Numbered from the stretch's first letter, positions 8,805 to 18,444 are shown. The stretch is 64,000 nt of DNA from Paenibacillus sp. EZ-K15 (GCF_002573715.1 NZ_PDHM01000008.1:325-64324), one strand, 5' to 3'. Numbers and translations are program-made. Notes: generated by a model not told the origin, from the sequence alone.

Positions 8805-8836
8805 ACCGCTATCGACATTCGATATGCGGTTTTTTT
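8805..8836 (+). terminator. fabH terminator
   Basis: ACCGC/GCGGT and ATCG/CGAT form the stem, followed by seven Ts. Confidence 0.9.
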
Positions 8837-8913
8837 GTGCTGCGATTTTTGGATAAACGAACCTGAATCGTAATAAATTCAACTCAAATTCGAAAGTTTA
8901 CCACCTCAAAATT

Positions 8914-8927
8914 TGGCGCCGCTTTCA
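8914..8927 (+). promoter_or_regulatory. Weak cre-like site
   Basis: TGGCGCCGCTTTCA matches the right half of the CcpA cre consensus (CGCTTTCA) but departs in the left half. It sits about 45 bp before the sugar receptor gene. Catabolite control is plausible for this operon; the match alone is weak. Confidence 0.35.
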
Positions 8928-8973
8928 TTAGACTAAAGAAGAAAAATACGTTTCATGGAAGAGGGGTAGAACG

Positions 8974-10326
8974 ATGAAAAGGTTTAAGTCATGGAGCATG
9001 CTGCTCCTGAGTATCATCATGGTGTTCACGCTGGCCGCATGTGGAGGCGGAGGCGGTAACGGAAGCAGTACGGCTGAATCTCCGGGGGGAGGCAGCAGCA
9101 ACGAAGAGACGGACAATACGAAAGAAGGAACCGAGTCCACAGAGAAAATCGAGCTTTCCTTCTGGTCGCTGGGAACGACCAACTATGAGGATCTGGCGAA
9201 GGAATATACGAAGGAGCATCCGAACATCACGTTCAAATTCCAGAATACGTCGGACCAAACCGCACATCACAACAATCTAACGACAGCGTTGTCCGCAGGT
9301 TCGGGTGCGCCTGACATTTTCCAATTAGAAATCGCCTTTATGGAGCGTTTTATCAACAACCAAGATAAATTCTACAATCTGTACGATCTTGGCGCCAAAG
9401 ACTTAGAAGGCAACTACCTGGAGTGGAAATGGAAGCAGGCCACATCGGTTGACGGCTCCTTCCAACTCGGCCTGCCAACAGACATCGGTCCTACGGTTGT
9501 ATATTACCGTACGGATCTGGCTGAGCAAGCCGGACTGCCGACGGATCCGGACGGGTTTAGCGCAGCGATTGATTCATGGGACAAATTCGCCAGCGTAGCC
9601 CAGGAGTTCACAAGCAAAACAGGAAAACCGTTCGCCGACTTGACGGACCTGGTATACAACGGGGTGCGCGACCAGTCCCCGGATCAAATCTACTTCAACA
9701 AAGAGGATGGCTCCTTTATCGGAGATACGAACCCGCAAGTGAGAAAAGCTTACGACTTTACGATAAAGGGAATTCAGGAAGGCTGGATCGGCAACTGGAT
9801 TCTGTGGTCTCCTGAATGGCAAAAAGCGATCAATGATGGAGACTTTGGCGTCATGCTCGGCCCGGCTTGGATTGCCGGCACGATCCGCAATGCCAAGGAT
9901 ACCGCAGGCAAATGGCAGATTGCCCAGCTTCCTGAAGGAGCAGGCAACTGGGGCGGTTCGTTCCTGACCCTGCCGAAGGAAGGCAAGCATTCGAAGGAAG
10001 CCTACGAATTCATCTCCTGGGTGCTTAACAAGGAGAATCAGCTGAAATCGTTCAAAGACAGCGGCTTGTTCCCATCTATCCCGGCGGTTTACAGCGAGCC
10101 TTCATTCACGGAGGAGAAGGATGAATTCTTCGGCGGTCAGGTCATTTCCGAAGCATATGCCAAATCGGCGGAACGCATCAAGCCGGTTTACTACGGACCG
10201 CTTCACGACCAGACCGACACGATCATTAAGAACGCGCTCAAAAACGTGCTGGAGAAAAAAGCCGACCCGCAAAAAGAATGGGAAAGCGCAATGAAACAAA
10301 TCAAGACGCTGGTTGATCGCAGCTAG
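8974..10326 (+). CDS. Sugar ABC transporter substrate-binding lipoprotein
   Basis: 450 residues. The signal peptide ends in the lipobox LAAC (Cys about residue 23), followed by a Gly/Ser/Glu linker. The rest is a family-1 extracellular solute-binding protein (IELSFWSLGTTNYEDLAKEY, then SGAPDIFQLE and MLGPAWIAGTIRN). It is first of six genes: receptor, two permeases, sensor kinase, second binding protein, AraC-type regulator. The operon encodes no ATPase; in Gram-positive bacteria a shared MsmX/MsiK-type ATPase usually serves such importers (family knowledge). The substrate is probably an oligosaccharide, not identifiable here. Confidence 0.9.
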   Translation: MKRFKSWSMLLLSIIMVFTLAACGGGGGNGSSTAESPGGGSSNEETDNTKEGTESTEKIELSFWSLGTTNYEDLAKEYTKEHPNITFKFQNTSDQTAHHNNLTTALSAGSGAPDIFQLEIAFMERFINNQDKFYNLYDLGAKDLEGNYLEWKWKQATSVDGSFQLGLPTDIGPTVVYYRTDLAEQAGLPTDPDGFSAAIDSWDKFASVAQEFTSKTGKPFADLTDLVYNGVRDQSPDQIYFNKEDGSFIGDTNPQVRKAYDFTIKGIQEGWIGNWILWSPEWQKAINDGDFGVMLGPAWIAGTIRNAKDTAGKWQIAQLPEGAGNWGGSFLTLPKEGKHSKEAYEFISWVLNKENQLKSFKDSGLFPSIPAVYSEPSFTEEKDEFFGGQVISEAYAKSAERIKPVYYGPLHDQTDTIIKNALKNVLEKKADPQKEWESAMKQIKTLVDRS

Positions 10327-10366
10327 GAAAAGGAGCATTCCTCGCTAGCGTTCATCCCGTAATCCG

Positions 10367-10410
10367 TCCGAATCCGAGTAGGGAGGAAGCTCTCTTCGCT
10401 CGGATTCGGA
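10367..10410 (+). terminator. Intercistronic stem-loop (partial terminator or mRNA stabiliser)
   Basis: A perfect 12-bp inverted repeat (TCCGAATCCGAG / CTCGGATTCGGA) lies between receptor and first permease genes, followed only by TTTATCC. Such hairpins often raise receptor over permease expression; complete termination is unlikely given the downstream cotranscribed genes. Confidence 0.7.
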
Positions 10411-10439
10411 TTTATCCTTACCTACCTGGAGGTGCATTT

Positions 10440-11396
10440 ATGGCAGACACAGCTACAGCAGAGTCACCTCAACCGGTGCCCCCGAGGCGGCGCTTGTTGA
10501 CGGAGACCGTGCGAAGCCGGTTTACGGCGTATACGTTCATATCGCCATTCTTCATATTGTTCGCAATTTTTGGACTGTATCCGATTCTTTTTACCATCTA
10601 TTTGTCCTTCTTCAAATGGGACGCACTCGGACCGATGAAATACGTCGGCTTCAAGAACTACGAGCTTATTACAAGCGATCCGACCTTCTGGATCGCTTTC
10701 AGTAACACACTCATTATGGCTTTGATGGGAACCGTGCCGCAGCTGATTGTGGCATTATTTGTTGCGGTTATGCTGGGCTCGGCCTTGAACAAATTCAAGA
10801 ATACATTCCGCATTCTCTATTTCATGCCGAACATCACCTCCATCGTTGCCGTGACACTGGTGTTCAGTACGATGTTTGGTAACAACGGGATGGTCAACTG
10901 GATGCTGAACACCTTCGGTGCGGAAAGCGTACCATTCAACTCCGGCTGGTGGGGTGTCAAAATCGCGATTTCGACCATGGTGATGTGGCGGTGGATGGGC
11001 TATAACGCCATTATTTTTCTGTCGGGTCTGCAGAGCATTCCGACCGATATTTATGAAGCAGCCAAAATCGACGGCGCCACCCGAGGCCAGCAGCTGCTCT
11101 ATATCACGCTGCCGCTTCTTCGGCCATTCATTCTGTTCGTGACCTTGGTATCGACGATCGGCGCGCTCCAATTGTTTACGGAGCCCTATGTATTCCTCGG
11201 TCAGTCCGGCACGGGCTCTACGCGACAGGAAGGGGTTACGATGGTCACTTATCTGTACAATGAAGCATTTAAGAACGGATTTTTCGGTACGGCTGCGGCA
11301 ACGGCGGTGCTCTTGTTTATCGCCACCATTCTGTTCTCGGTATTGAATATGATGGTGGGTCGCGAAGGTAAAGATACGGGAGGTAAAAAAGCATGA
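10440..11396 (+). CDS. Sugar ABC transporter permease, MalF/UgpA-like
   Basis: 318 residues with six membrane segments and the cytoplasmic EAA loop (EAAKIDGATRGQQLLYITLP). It is the first membrane subunit of the importer. GGAGGTG precedes the ATG. Its stop overlaps the next permease start (ATGA), so the two subunits are probably translationally coupled. It lacks the long N-terminal extension of maltose-type MalF seen at 63022. Confidence 0.92.
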   Translation: MADTATAESPQPVPPRRRLLTETVRSRFTAYTFISPFFILFAIFGLYPILFTIYLSFFKWDALGPMKYVGFKNYELITSDPTFWIAFSNTLIMALMGTVPQLIVALFVAVMLGSALNKFKNTFRILYFMPNITSIVAVTLVFSTMFGNNGMVNWMLNTFGAESVPFNSGWWGVKIAISTMVMWRWMGYNAIIFLSGLQSIPTDIYEAAKIDGATRGQQLLYITLPLLRPFILFVTLVSTIGALQLFTEPYVFLGQSGTGSTRQEGVTMVTYLYNEAFKNGFFGTAAATAVLLFIATILFSVLNMMVGREGKDTGGKKA

Positions 11397-12256
11397 GCAC
11401 AGTCGCCATAAGCCGGAAAAAACCGGATGAACCCGGTGTTGTCGCCAAATTCTTCTTCTACCTCTTCATGATCCTTGGCGCACTGGTCTCGATCTTCCCG
11501 TTCTATTGGATGTTTGTCGTGGCTACGAATGACAAGGATGCGGCATTTCATATTCCGCCGCTGCTTACGCCCGGAACGGAGTTTCTGGATAACTTCTCGC
11601 GCGTACTGGAGCGAACGGATTTTTTCAGGGCATTGATGAACTCGGTCGTTGTGTCTACAGCCGTTACATTGTCCGTTGTGTTCCTCTGTACGCTGGCAGG
11701 TTATGCTTTTGCCAAGTATGAGTTCCCTTTAAAGAAGACGCTGTTTGTTTTTGTCATTGCTACCATGCTTGTGCCTGCCCAGCTGGGCGTGCTTCCACAG
11801 TACGTCATCATGGCCAAGCTGCACTGGATCGACAGCTACAAAGCGCTGATCGTGCCCGCCATGGTCAATGCCTTCGGCATCTTCTGGATGCGGCAGTACA
11901 TCGCTTCCGCGGTTCATACCGAGCTGATCGAAGCGGGGCGGATTGATGGCGGCGGACATTTCCGGATTTTCTGGAACATAGCCATTCCTGTCGTAACACC
12001 GGCGATGGCTACACTGGGGATTCTGAATTTCATGAATGTGTGGAATGATTTCTTCTGGCCGCTCGTCGTATTGAAAAACAGAGAAAATTACACCATTCAA
12101 ATTGCGCTGCAGCAATTGTTCACCAATAAAGACGGCCTTGATTTCGGAATGATCATGTCGGCCACCTTCACGGCTACGCTGCCGCTTCTCATTGTGTTTC
12201 TATTGTTCAGCCGCTATGTCATCGCGGGTCTGACATCAGGCGCGATAAAAAGTTAA
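11393..12256 (+). CDS. Sugar ABC transporter permease, MalG/UgpE-like
   Basis: 287 residues with six membrane segments and the EAA loop variant EAGRIDGGGHFRIFWNIAIP. It is the second channel subunit and partners with the preceding permease. The C-terminus ends FSRYVIAGLTSGAIKS, typical of the CUT1 family. Ribosome site GGGAGG lies within the end of the upstream gene. Confidence 0.92.
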   Translation: MSTVAISRKKPDEPGVVAKFFFYLFMILGALVSIFPFYWMFVVATNDKDAAFHIPPLLTPGTEFLDNFSRVLERTDFFRALMNSVVVSTAVTLSVVFLCTLAGYAFAKYEFPLKKTLFVFVIATMLVPAQLGVLPQYVIMAKLHWIDSYKALIVPAMVNAFGIFWMRQYIASAVHTELIEAGRIDGGGHFRIFWNIAIPVVTPAMATLGILNFMNVWNDFFWPLVVLKNRENYTIQIALQQLFTNKDGLDFGMIMSATFTATLPLLIVFLLFSRYVIAGLTSGAIKS

Positions 12257-12336
12257 CATGCGGGGTGATGTCTTACAAGGAATGTGGACTGTCATGAAGA
12301 ATAATAGACATAGTAGAGTGGAGGGAGGAAGGATCC

Positions 12337-14058
12337 ATGAAACTCCGCCGAAAGATATTGTTGGCTATTATTCTTCTGGTCTTCATTCCGGTCATCGCGC
12401 TGGGCGGGGTATCTTATTACAGCTTTTCGGAAGCGATGGAGAAGAAGTCGAATGATTTCTACTGGATTTCGCTTCTGGAAACGGATCGCAAGCTGAAGTT
12501 CGCCTTGAATGAAATCACGACGATATCAAACTCGGCGATCACCCAGCAGTCGGTTCAGCAGATGCTGAAACAGCCGGAATACGCGGTTACCTATGAGCAG
12601 CGGCAGGAGATCAACAATTTGATCAATCATCCGATGATTGCGTCGTTTGCCTTTTATTCGAACGACCAATTGCTATATCATACGAATGGCGGAATGGAGC
12701 TTCAGGAGCTGAGACAGCAGGAATGGTATGAAGCGGTGGAGAAGGCGGAAGGACGCCCCGTATGGGTCGGTCCCGGCGAGAACGGCTCGGCGGCATCCGG
12801 TTCTCCCGTTTTGATTCAATCCAGAGTCATTAAGGATTATTACTCGCTGGAGGATATCGGGACGGTTGTGATTTATGTGAAGCCGGATCTGCTCGATCAG
12901 GTGTTCTGGGAGGCGGCAACGCTGAAGCAGGGAGATATTTTGCTGGTCAATAAGCAGGGTCGGATCGTGTTCAGCAAGTCGGGCGGACATATCGGGGAGC
13001 GGACGGAATTTCCGTTTCTGTTGGATAACTATACGAATGGAAAAGGCTATTATATCGATCAATATGCAAATGAAAAATCGCTGATCACGTATTCTCCTTC
13101 GCATAATAAAGAATGGTTTCTGGTCGCTATCACGCCAAGCAAACTTATCTCGGCCGAATCGGTCTCGATTCGTAATCTGGCCTTGATTCTGGGATTGATC
13201 TCGCTCGTGTCGGCGTTCCTGTTCGACCGTTTTTTTGTGCGCAGAATGGTGCGCAGCATCATCAGCGCGGTAAACGGGATGAAGCGCGTCAAGCAGGGAA
13301 TCTTCGTCCCGATCCCATCGCATAAAGTGGCGGAGGACGAGACGGACCTGTTAATTGACGGCTTTAACCGGATGAGCACGCAGATCCAGGAGCTGATTGG
13401 ACAGGTCGAGACGGAACAAGCACGGAAAAAGGAAGCGGAGCTGCAGGCGCTGGTCGCTCAAATCAATCCGCATTTTATATACAATTCACTGGAATCGATT
13501 AATTCGATGGCCGTGCTTCAGGGAAACAAGGATATCAGCAAGATGGTGGTTTCCCTCGGGAAGCTGCTTCGCATCAGCATCAGCGAGCATCATGAGCTTA
13601 TACCGCTTAGCATGGAGCTGGAGCATGTCCAGCATTATATGCGGATACAGAAATTCCGGTTTGAAGAAAAGTTCGATTACGGCATAGAGCTTCCGAATGC
13701 GCTTAAGCACTACGTTACGCAAAAGCTGATTGTTCAGCCGATTGTTGAGAACGCTTTATATCACGGGATTGAGCCGATGGAGGAAAGCGGATTGATCTCG
13801 ATCAGGGTGTCCGAAGACGGCGAGGATATCGTGATAGATGTGGAGGACAACGGTCCGGGTTTTGATCCGGAGACGCTGATCAAACTGTGGAATACGGACC
13901 CGGGACAATTGAAGAAGTATCGCGAGAACGGAGTCGGTCTTAAGAATGTGCATGAAAGGCTGCGGATCCGGTTTGGCAGCCGTTACGGCCTAATGATCTG
14001 TTCCTCGCCCGGTTACGGCTCTTTGATACGAATCCGAATACCGAAAATACTGACATGA
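12337..14058 (+). CDS. YesM-type sensor histidine kinase
   Basis: 573 residues: an N-terminal membrane helix, a long extracytoplasmic Cache-like domain (about 35-275), a second helix, HAMP, then the His_kinase domain with the phosphorylated His in NPHFIYNSLESINS and an ATPase domain (QPIVENALYHGIE, VEDNGPGF, GVGLKNVHERL). This is the LytS/YesM class that pairs with AraC-type YesN regulators. GGAGGGAGG precedes the ATG. It sits between the transport genes and a second binding protein, suggesting that binding of the transported sugar is sensed outside the cell, perhaps through that protein. Confidence 0.93.
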   Translation: MKLRRKILLAIILLVFIPVIALGGVSYYSFSEAMEKKSNDFYWISLLETDRKLKFALNEITTISNSAITQQSVQQMLKQPEYAVTYEQRQEINNLINHPMIASFAFYSNDQLLYHTNGGMELQELRQQEWYEAVEKAEGRPVWVGPGENGSAASGSPVLIQSRVIKDYYSLEDIGTVVIYVKPDLLDQVFWEAATLKQGDILLVNKQGRIVFSKSGGHIGERTEFPFLLDNYTNGKGYYIDQYANEKSLITYSPSHNKEWFLVAITPSKLISAESVSIRNLALILGLISLVSAFLFDRFFVRRMVRSIISAVNGMKRVKQGIFVPIPSHKVAEDETDLLIDGFNRMSTQIQELIGQVETEQARKKEAELQALVAQINPHFIYNSLESINSMAVLQGNKDISKMVVSLGKLLRISISEHHELIPLSMELEHVQHYMRIQKFRFEEKFDYGIELPNALKHYVTQKLIVQPIVENALYHGIEPMEESGLISIRVSEDGEDIVIDVEDNGPGFDPETLIKLWNTDPGQLKKYRENGVGLKNVHERLRIRFGSRYGLMICSSPGYGSLIRIRIPKILT

Positions 14059-14074
14059 CAGGGGGTGCTGCAGC

Positions 14075-15418
14075 GTGAGGTGGTTTTGGAATTGGGGCTG
14101 GATTGTCGGATATGCCACGCTGCTGGCGCTGTCTGTCGCGTGGGTTACGGTGCAGAGTCAGGGACCGGCCCAGGAGGAACAGCCGGAGAAAATTACGCTG
14201 ACGTTCCGGCATTTCTGGAACAAGGAGCATGACAAACCGGTGTTGGCCATATTCGAGAGTATTGTCCGCACGTATGAGAAAGCGCATCCCAATGTAAAGG
14301 TGAACTTTGAGAGCATCGATCAGACGATTCATCGGGAACAAAAGCTGAAAAGCGAGATGGTTACGGGTACGCCACCGGATATGTTTGTCCTGTTCGGCGG
14401 AGCCGAGATTATGCCGTATGCCAGATCCAACCGGCTGATGGATTTAACGGATTTTTTGCAGGATACCGGTCTGAAAGAGCAATTCAAGGATCTCCACCAT
14501 TGGACCTTCGACAATCGGATCTTCGGCCTGCCTTTTGAGGGGCACGCGGAGCCGATCTATTATAACCGGGCTTTATTCCGGAAGCTGAATCTCGAGCCTC
14601 CGAAGACGCTGGAAGAGCTGAATGAGGTGATTCGCAAGCTTCGCGAGAACGATATCATTCCCTTTGCGCTTGGGAACGAAGACCGCTGGCCGGCAGGGAT
14701 TTTTGCGCATTATTTCATGGATCGGTACGCGGGGCCGGAGCTGATTGACCGGCTGGTTGAAGGCGAGGATCAGGTCAGCTTTGTGCATGAGTCATATTTG
14801 GAGGCGTTTGAGCAGCTGGAGTCGTGGATCAATGAAGGGGCGTTCAGTCCGAACGCGAATGATATATCCACGGAAGAAGCGATAGCCCAATTTACCGAAG
14901 GGAAGGCAGCGATGTATCTGAACGGCAGCTGGGATATCACGCTGTTCCGGAATGAGGATCATCCGGATTTTCAGAACGAGGTAGGCGTCATTCCCTTTCC
15001 GTCCCTTCTTCCCGGTGAAGAACGATCCTTGGCAGGCGGATACACCATCGGCATCGGGCTGTCATCGGATATGGATGAGTCGAAGAAGCAAGCGGCTTTG
15101 GGGCTGCTGGGCATGTTTTATACCCCTGAGGTGCAGACGCGGTTGGTGTATGAAGGGCTCCGTGTTCCTTCGATGAAGATTACCTATGATTCGAAGAAAA
15201 CCGGGCCGGTGTTTGCTCAGGTCACGGAATTGATGGAGGAATCCACGAGTACCTTTCTGCCATATGACAACAAGCTGTCACCTGAGGTGAACCGTTTATT
15301 CCTCAAAGTGATTGAGGATATGATTGGAGGACGGACGCAAGCGGCCGGCGCACTGGAACAGATTCAGCAGTCCTCGGTGCGCTATTGGCAGCTAAGGCGA
15401 AACACGGTGCCGGAGTAA
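14075..15418 (+). CDS. Membrane-anchored solute-binding protein, probable sensor partner
   Basis: 447 residues from GTG (GGGGGTG upstream). An uncleaved-looking N-terminal helix (about residues 8-26) with no lipobox Cys is followed by a family-1 solute-binding fold (ITLTFRHFWNKEHDKPVL, then PPDMFVLFGGAEIMPYARS, then GKAAMYLNGSWDIT). It lies exactly between the kinase and response regulator genes, while the operon already has a lipoprotein receptor at 8974. I infer a sensing role: a ligand-loaded binding protein that presents sugar to the kinase. A second transport receptor is the alternative. Confidence 0.85.
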   Translation: MRWFWNWGWIVGYATLLALSVAWVTVQSQGPAQEEQPEKITLTFRHFWNKEHDKPVLAIFESIVRTYEKAHPNVKVNFESIDQTIHREQKLKSEMVTGTPPDMFVLFGGAEIMPYARSNRLMDLTDFLQDTGLKEQFKDLHHWTFDNRIFGLPFEGHAEPIYYNRALFRKLNLEPPKTLEELNEVIRKLRENDIIPFALGNEDRWPAGIFAHYFMDRYAGPELIDRLVEGEDQVSFVHESYLEAFEQLESWINEGAFSPNANDISTEEAIAQFTEGKAAMYLNGSWDITLFRNEDHPDFQNEVGVIPFPSLLPGEERSLAGGYTIGIGLSSDMDESKKQAALGLLGMFYTPEVQTRLVYEGLRVPSMKITYDSKKTGPVFAQVTELMEESTSTFLPYDNKLSPEVNRLFLKVIEDMIGGRTQAAGALEQIQQSSVRYWQLRRNTVPE

Positions 15419-15442
15419 CCAAAAGAGACAAGGGGGAACGTC

Positions 15443-17041
15443 ATGGGCGGATCGGACGGTAAATTCAGAGTCATTCTGGTTGATGATGAGCCGATCATTC
15501 TGCGCAGTCTAAGGGCAGCCATTCCCTGGGATGAGCTGGATCTGGAAGTCGTAGGGGAGGCCAAGACAGGGGACAGCGCTCTCAAGCTGGCGCGTGAAGT
15601 GTCGCCGCATATGATCATCAGCGATATTCGGATGCCGGGAATGGATGGCATTACGCTCATGAAGGAGCTGAAGGCGGATCAGGCACGGCGGATCATTATT
15701 TTCATTAGCGGATACGGAGAGTTCGAATACGCAAGGGAAGCGCTGCGCGAAGGGGCTTTCGATTACTTGCTGAAGCCGATCGATCATGATGTGCTGACGG
15801 AAACGATAGCCAAGGCGGCCAGAACCCTGGAGAAGCAGATTGCGGATGATCAAATGCTGCACTCGATCAAGGTTTTATCGCTGCTGGCCCGGGAGAGAAT
15901 GCTGACGGAATTTATCGAGGGAAACCGAAGCCCCTTGCAGCATATGCAGTGGCTGGAAGACAGCGAGCTGGAGCATGGATACACGATGGCTGTCATTCAA
16001 TTGGATCATTACTTGCGGCTTAACGAGTTGTGGAGCATGGATGAGAAGCGCCTGTGGCTCTTTGCGGTACGGAACGTCCTCGAGGAATGGTCCTTGCAGC
16101 ATGGCGGACTGACGGTATTCCCTTTCCGTAGCGGCGAATGGGTGCTGCTGTTTCCGAACCTGACGAAGGAGCGGCAGGAGGACATCGGCCGGGATCTGGT
16201 GCAATTGATCAAGCAAAATACGAAGCTGTCCTGCTCGGTCGGCTTCAGTCCCAGCATGGCCGGGATTGACCGCTTGGGGACGGCTTACGAGACAGCCGTT
16301 CGCGCCTTATACCAGCGGTTCTATTCCGGGGAAGAGGGGGTGTTCCTCGGGACTCCCGATTCTATTATGGAAACGGCCAGCGAAGCAAAGTATCCGAAGC
16401 ATCTCGAGTCGCTCATGGTGGAAAGCATCCGCACGCTTCACAAGGAGAGGCTGTTGGAGCTTTTTGACGAGACCAAGGCTTACATCGAGGAGCATGCCTT
16501 CAGCCGGGAGATGACCGAGCGGGTGCTGCTGGAGATGAGCGTTGTGCTGTATCGGCAGTTTGAGCATATGAAGGTGCTGTTTGAGTGGTCGCTGGAGGAA
16601 TTGCTGCAGGAGCTTCATGCTTCCGGCACCCTTCAGCAGCTGATGGATGTCATCAAGAGCCATTTCAGCAAGTGGATTGCCGAGAGCCGGTCCGGGCAGG
16701 CCAAGGACAATGTCCAGGCCGTTATGGGTAAGGCCAAGGATTATATCGCGGAAAATTATCAGAAGGATCTCAGCATTGAAGAGGTTTCGGAGCTGGCGGA
16801 TTTGAGCATCAGCCATTTCTGCACCCTGTTTAAGGCAACAACGGGATATACGTTTCTGGAGTACTTGACGGAATGTCGGATCGAGAAGGCCAAAAGCATT
16901 TTGCTGAATACGGATGTGAAGGTATACCAGGTAGCGCCGCTGGTAGGGTATCAGGATCCTCGATATTTCACCCAGGTATTTAAGAAAATAACAGGTAAAA
17001 CGCCCTCCGAGTATCGCGAAGAGGTGATATCCAAGACATAA
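15443..17041 (+). CDS. YesN-type response regulator with AraC DNA-binding domain
   Basis: 532 residues. The receiver domain (1-125) has the acidic pair VDDEP, phosphoacceptor Asp in SDIRMPGMDG and Lys in LLKPID. A long linker (130-420) leads to an AraC/XylS double helix-turn-helix (about 430-530: LSIEEVSELADLSISHFCTL, then YQVAPLVGYQDPRYFTQVFK). It is cotranscribed with its kinase and with the importer and should activate the 8974 promoter in response to the sugar. GGGGGAA precedes the ATG. A terminator follows. Confidence 0.95.
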   Translation: MGGSDGKFRVILVDDEPIILRSLRAAIPWDELDLEVVGEAKTGDSALKLAREVSPHMIISDIRMPGMDGITLMKELKADQARRIIIFISGYGEFEYAREALREGAFDYLLKPIDHDVLTETIAKAARTLEKQIADDQMLHSIKVLSLLARERMLTEFIEGNRSPLQHMQWLEDSELEHGYTMAVIQLDHYLRLNELWSMDEKRLWLFAVRNVLEEWSLQHGGLTVFPFRSGEWVLLFPNLTKERQEDIGRDLVQLIKQNTKLSCSVGFSPSMAGIDRLGTAYETAVRALYQRFYSGEEGVFLGTPDSIMETASEAKYPKHLESLMVESIRTLHKERLLELFDETKAYIEEHAFSREMTERVLLEMSVVLYRQFEHMKVLFEWSLEELLQELHASGTLQQLMDVIKSHFSKWIAESRSGQAKDNVQAVMGKAKDYIAENYQKDLSIEEVSELADLSISHFCTLFKATTGYTFLEYLTECRIEKAKSILLNTDVKVYQVAPLVGYQDPRYFTQVFKKITGKTPSEYREEVISKT

Positions 17042-17114
17042 AGAGGCGATGACCCGTTCGTGGTGTATTAATGGGCCAATCATGTGAGGATAGCTTTCAG
17101 CATAGCAGGGAATG

Positions 17115-17177
17115 AATAACAGATCTATTTTTTCCGGGTTTGATCAGGGAAAAAGGAGTTCTGTTATTTTTATTTTA
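17115..17177 (+). terminator. Terminator of the sugar-sensing operon
   Basis: Outer stem AATAACAGA / TCTGTTATT, with an inner TTTTTCC / GGGAAAAA pairing, followed by TTTATTTT. No other feature was seen in 17042-17114. Confidence 0.85.
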
Positions 17178-17181
17178 AATA

Positions 17182-17225
17182 TCTTAATATTAAGACTTGA
17201 CGATTCCTGAGTTAAATACTAAACT
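17182..17225 (+). promoter_or_regulatory. Promoter with MhqR/DUF24-like palindrome
   Basis: TCTTAATATTAAGA (17182-17195) is a perfect 14-bp palindrome directly before a -35 box TTGACG (17197-17202). TAAACT (17220-17225) lies 17 bp downstream as -10. In B. subtilis mhqO-type genes are repressed by the MarR-family MhqR at a palindrome of similar size; the bases differ here, so the regulator is inferred only by position and gene type. Confidence 0.5.
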
Positions 17226-17386
17226 GAGATTAAGCACCAGATGCACAAGATAAGTTGAAGAAGCAAGGGTGAAGGTGTTTTTTGAATAAGGTGCTTTTTG
17301 AATAAGGCGTTTATCCAACAGGACAGGTGCCTGAGATAGTGTTTTGTTAATGAAGAATAAATCAAATATAGATGGAGGTTGAAGTC

Positions 17387-18358
17387 ATGAAGTTTAAAGG
17401 AATTCATCACGTATCAGCGTTAACGGCTGCGGCTTCGCGGAACTTCGAATTTTATACGAAGGTTCTTGGCATGCGGCTGGTCAAGAAAACGGTGAACCAG
17501 GACGATGTATCGGTATACCATCTGTTTTATGGCGATGAAAAAGGAAACCCTGGGACGGAGCTGACCTTCTTCGAAATTCCGATGGCAGGCCGGACCCGCG
17601 AGGGAAACAACAGCATCTCGGCAACATCCCTCCGCGTACCTAGTGACCGCGCTTTGGAATATTGGACCCAGCGGCTGGATGGACATGGGGTAGAACGCGA
17701 GGAGATCAAGGAACGCGCCGGCCGATTGACGCTTCTCTTCAGGGATTTTGAGGGCCAGCGCATCATTCTGGTTTCGGATGAACATAATGAGGGAGTTCCT
17801 GGGGGCATCCCTTGGGAAAAGGGACCGGTTCCTGCGGAATACGCCATCATCGGATTAGGTCCGGTGCAACTGACCGTACCTAATCCAGTACAGACCGTGA
17901 AGGTATTGACGGAGCTGATGGGCTTCCGTTACAAAGGTCAGTATGCCTCGCCAGTAGACGGGCAGGCGGACATCCTTGTTTTTGAAACAGGAGAAGGCGG
18001 CACGGGAGCGGAAGTGCACGTTGAAGAAAGAACGGACCTTCCGCAGGAGCGGCTTGGTCGGGGCGGCGTTCATCACGTTGCATTCCGCGTAGAGGACGAG
18101 GAGGAGCTCCGGGCATGGATCAACCGGATTGGCGATGTAGGATTTTCGAATTCGGGGTTTGTTGATCGTTTCTACTTCCGTTCCTTGTATTTCAGAGAGC
18201 CTAACGGTATTTTGTTCGAGGTGGCTACTGATGGCCCGGGTTTTGACACGGATGAGCATATCGATCATCTCGGCGAATCCCTTGCGCTGCCACCGTTCCT
18301 TGAGCCGAAGCGGGAACAGATTGAAGCCCACCTAAAGCCTCTCCATACCATTCAATAA
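17387..18358 (+). CDS. Ring-cleaving dioxygenase, MhqO/LinE-like glyoxalase-fold protein
   Basis: 323 residues with two vicinal-oxygen-chelate halves. Metal ligands are suggested by H7/H8 in GIHHVSALT, a second GVHHVAFRV and the late Glu in EPNGILFEVATDGPGF. This is the B. subtilis MhqO type, linked to detoxification of hydroquinones and catechols (family knowledge). I moved the start to the ATG at 17387, eight bases after GGAGG; an upstream ATG at 17372 overlaps that ribosome site. It is monocistronic, with a palindromic operator-promoter before it and a terminator after it. Confidence 0.9.
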   Translation: MKFKGIHHVSALTAAASRNFEFYTKVLGMRLVKKTVNQDDVSVYHLFYGDEKGNPGTELTFFEIPMAGRTREGNNSISATSLRVPSDRALEYWTQRLDGHGVEREEIKERAGRLTLLFRDFEGQRIILVSDEHNEGVPGGIPWEKGPVPAEYAIIGLGPVQLTVPNPVQTVKVLTELMGFRYKGQYASPVDGQADILVFETGEGGTGAEVHVEERTDLPQERLGRGGVHHVAFRVEDEEELRAWINRIGDVGFSNSGFVDRFYFRSLYFREPNGILFEVATDGPGFDTDEHIDHLGESLALPPFLEPKREQIEAHLKPLHTIQ

Positions 18359-18380
18359 TGAGGGCGCATATATGCGCAGC

Positions 18381-18432
18381 AAAAAGCACCGGGCAAGCCT
18401 CCCTTTTGAGGCATTTGCCTGGTGCTTTTTTT
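18381..18432 (+). terminator. Terminator after the MhqO-like gene
   Basis: AAAAGCACC / GGTGCTTTT with inner GGCAA/TTGCC and GCCTC/GAGGC pairings, followed by a T-run. The A-run on the other side makes it usable on the minus strand too. Confidence 0.9.
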
Positions 18433-18444
18433 AGATATCAAAAA

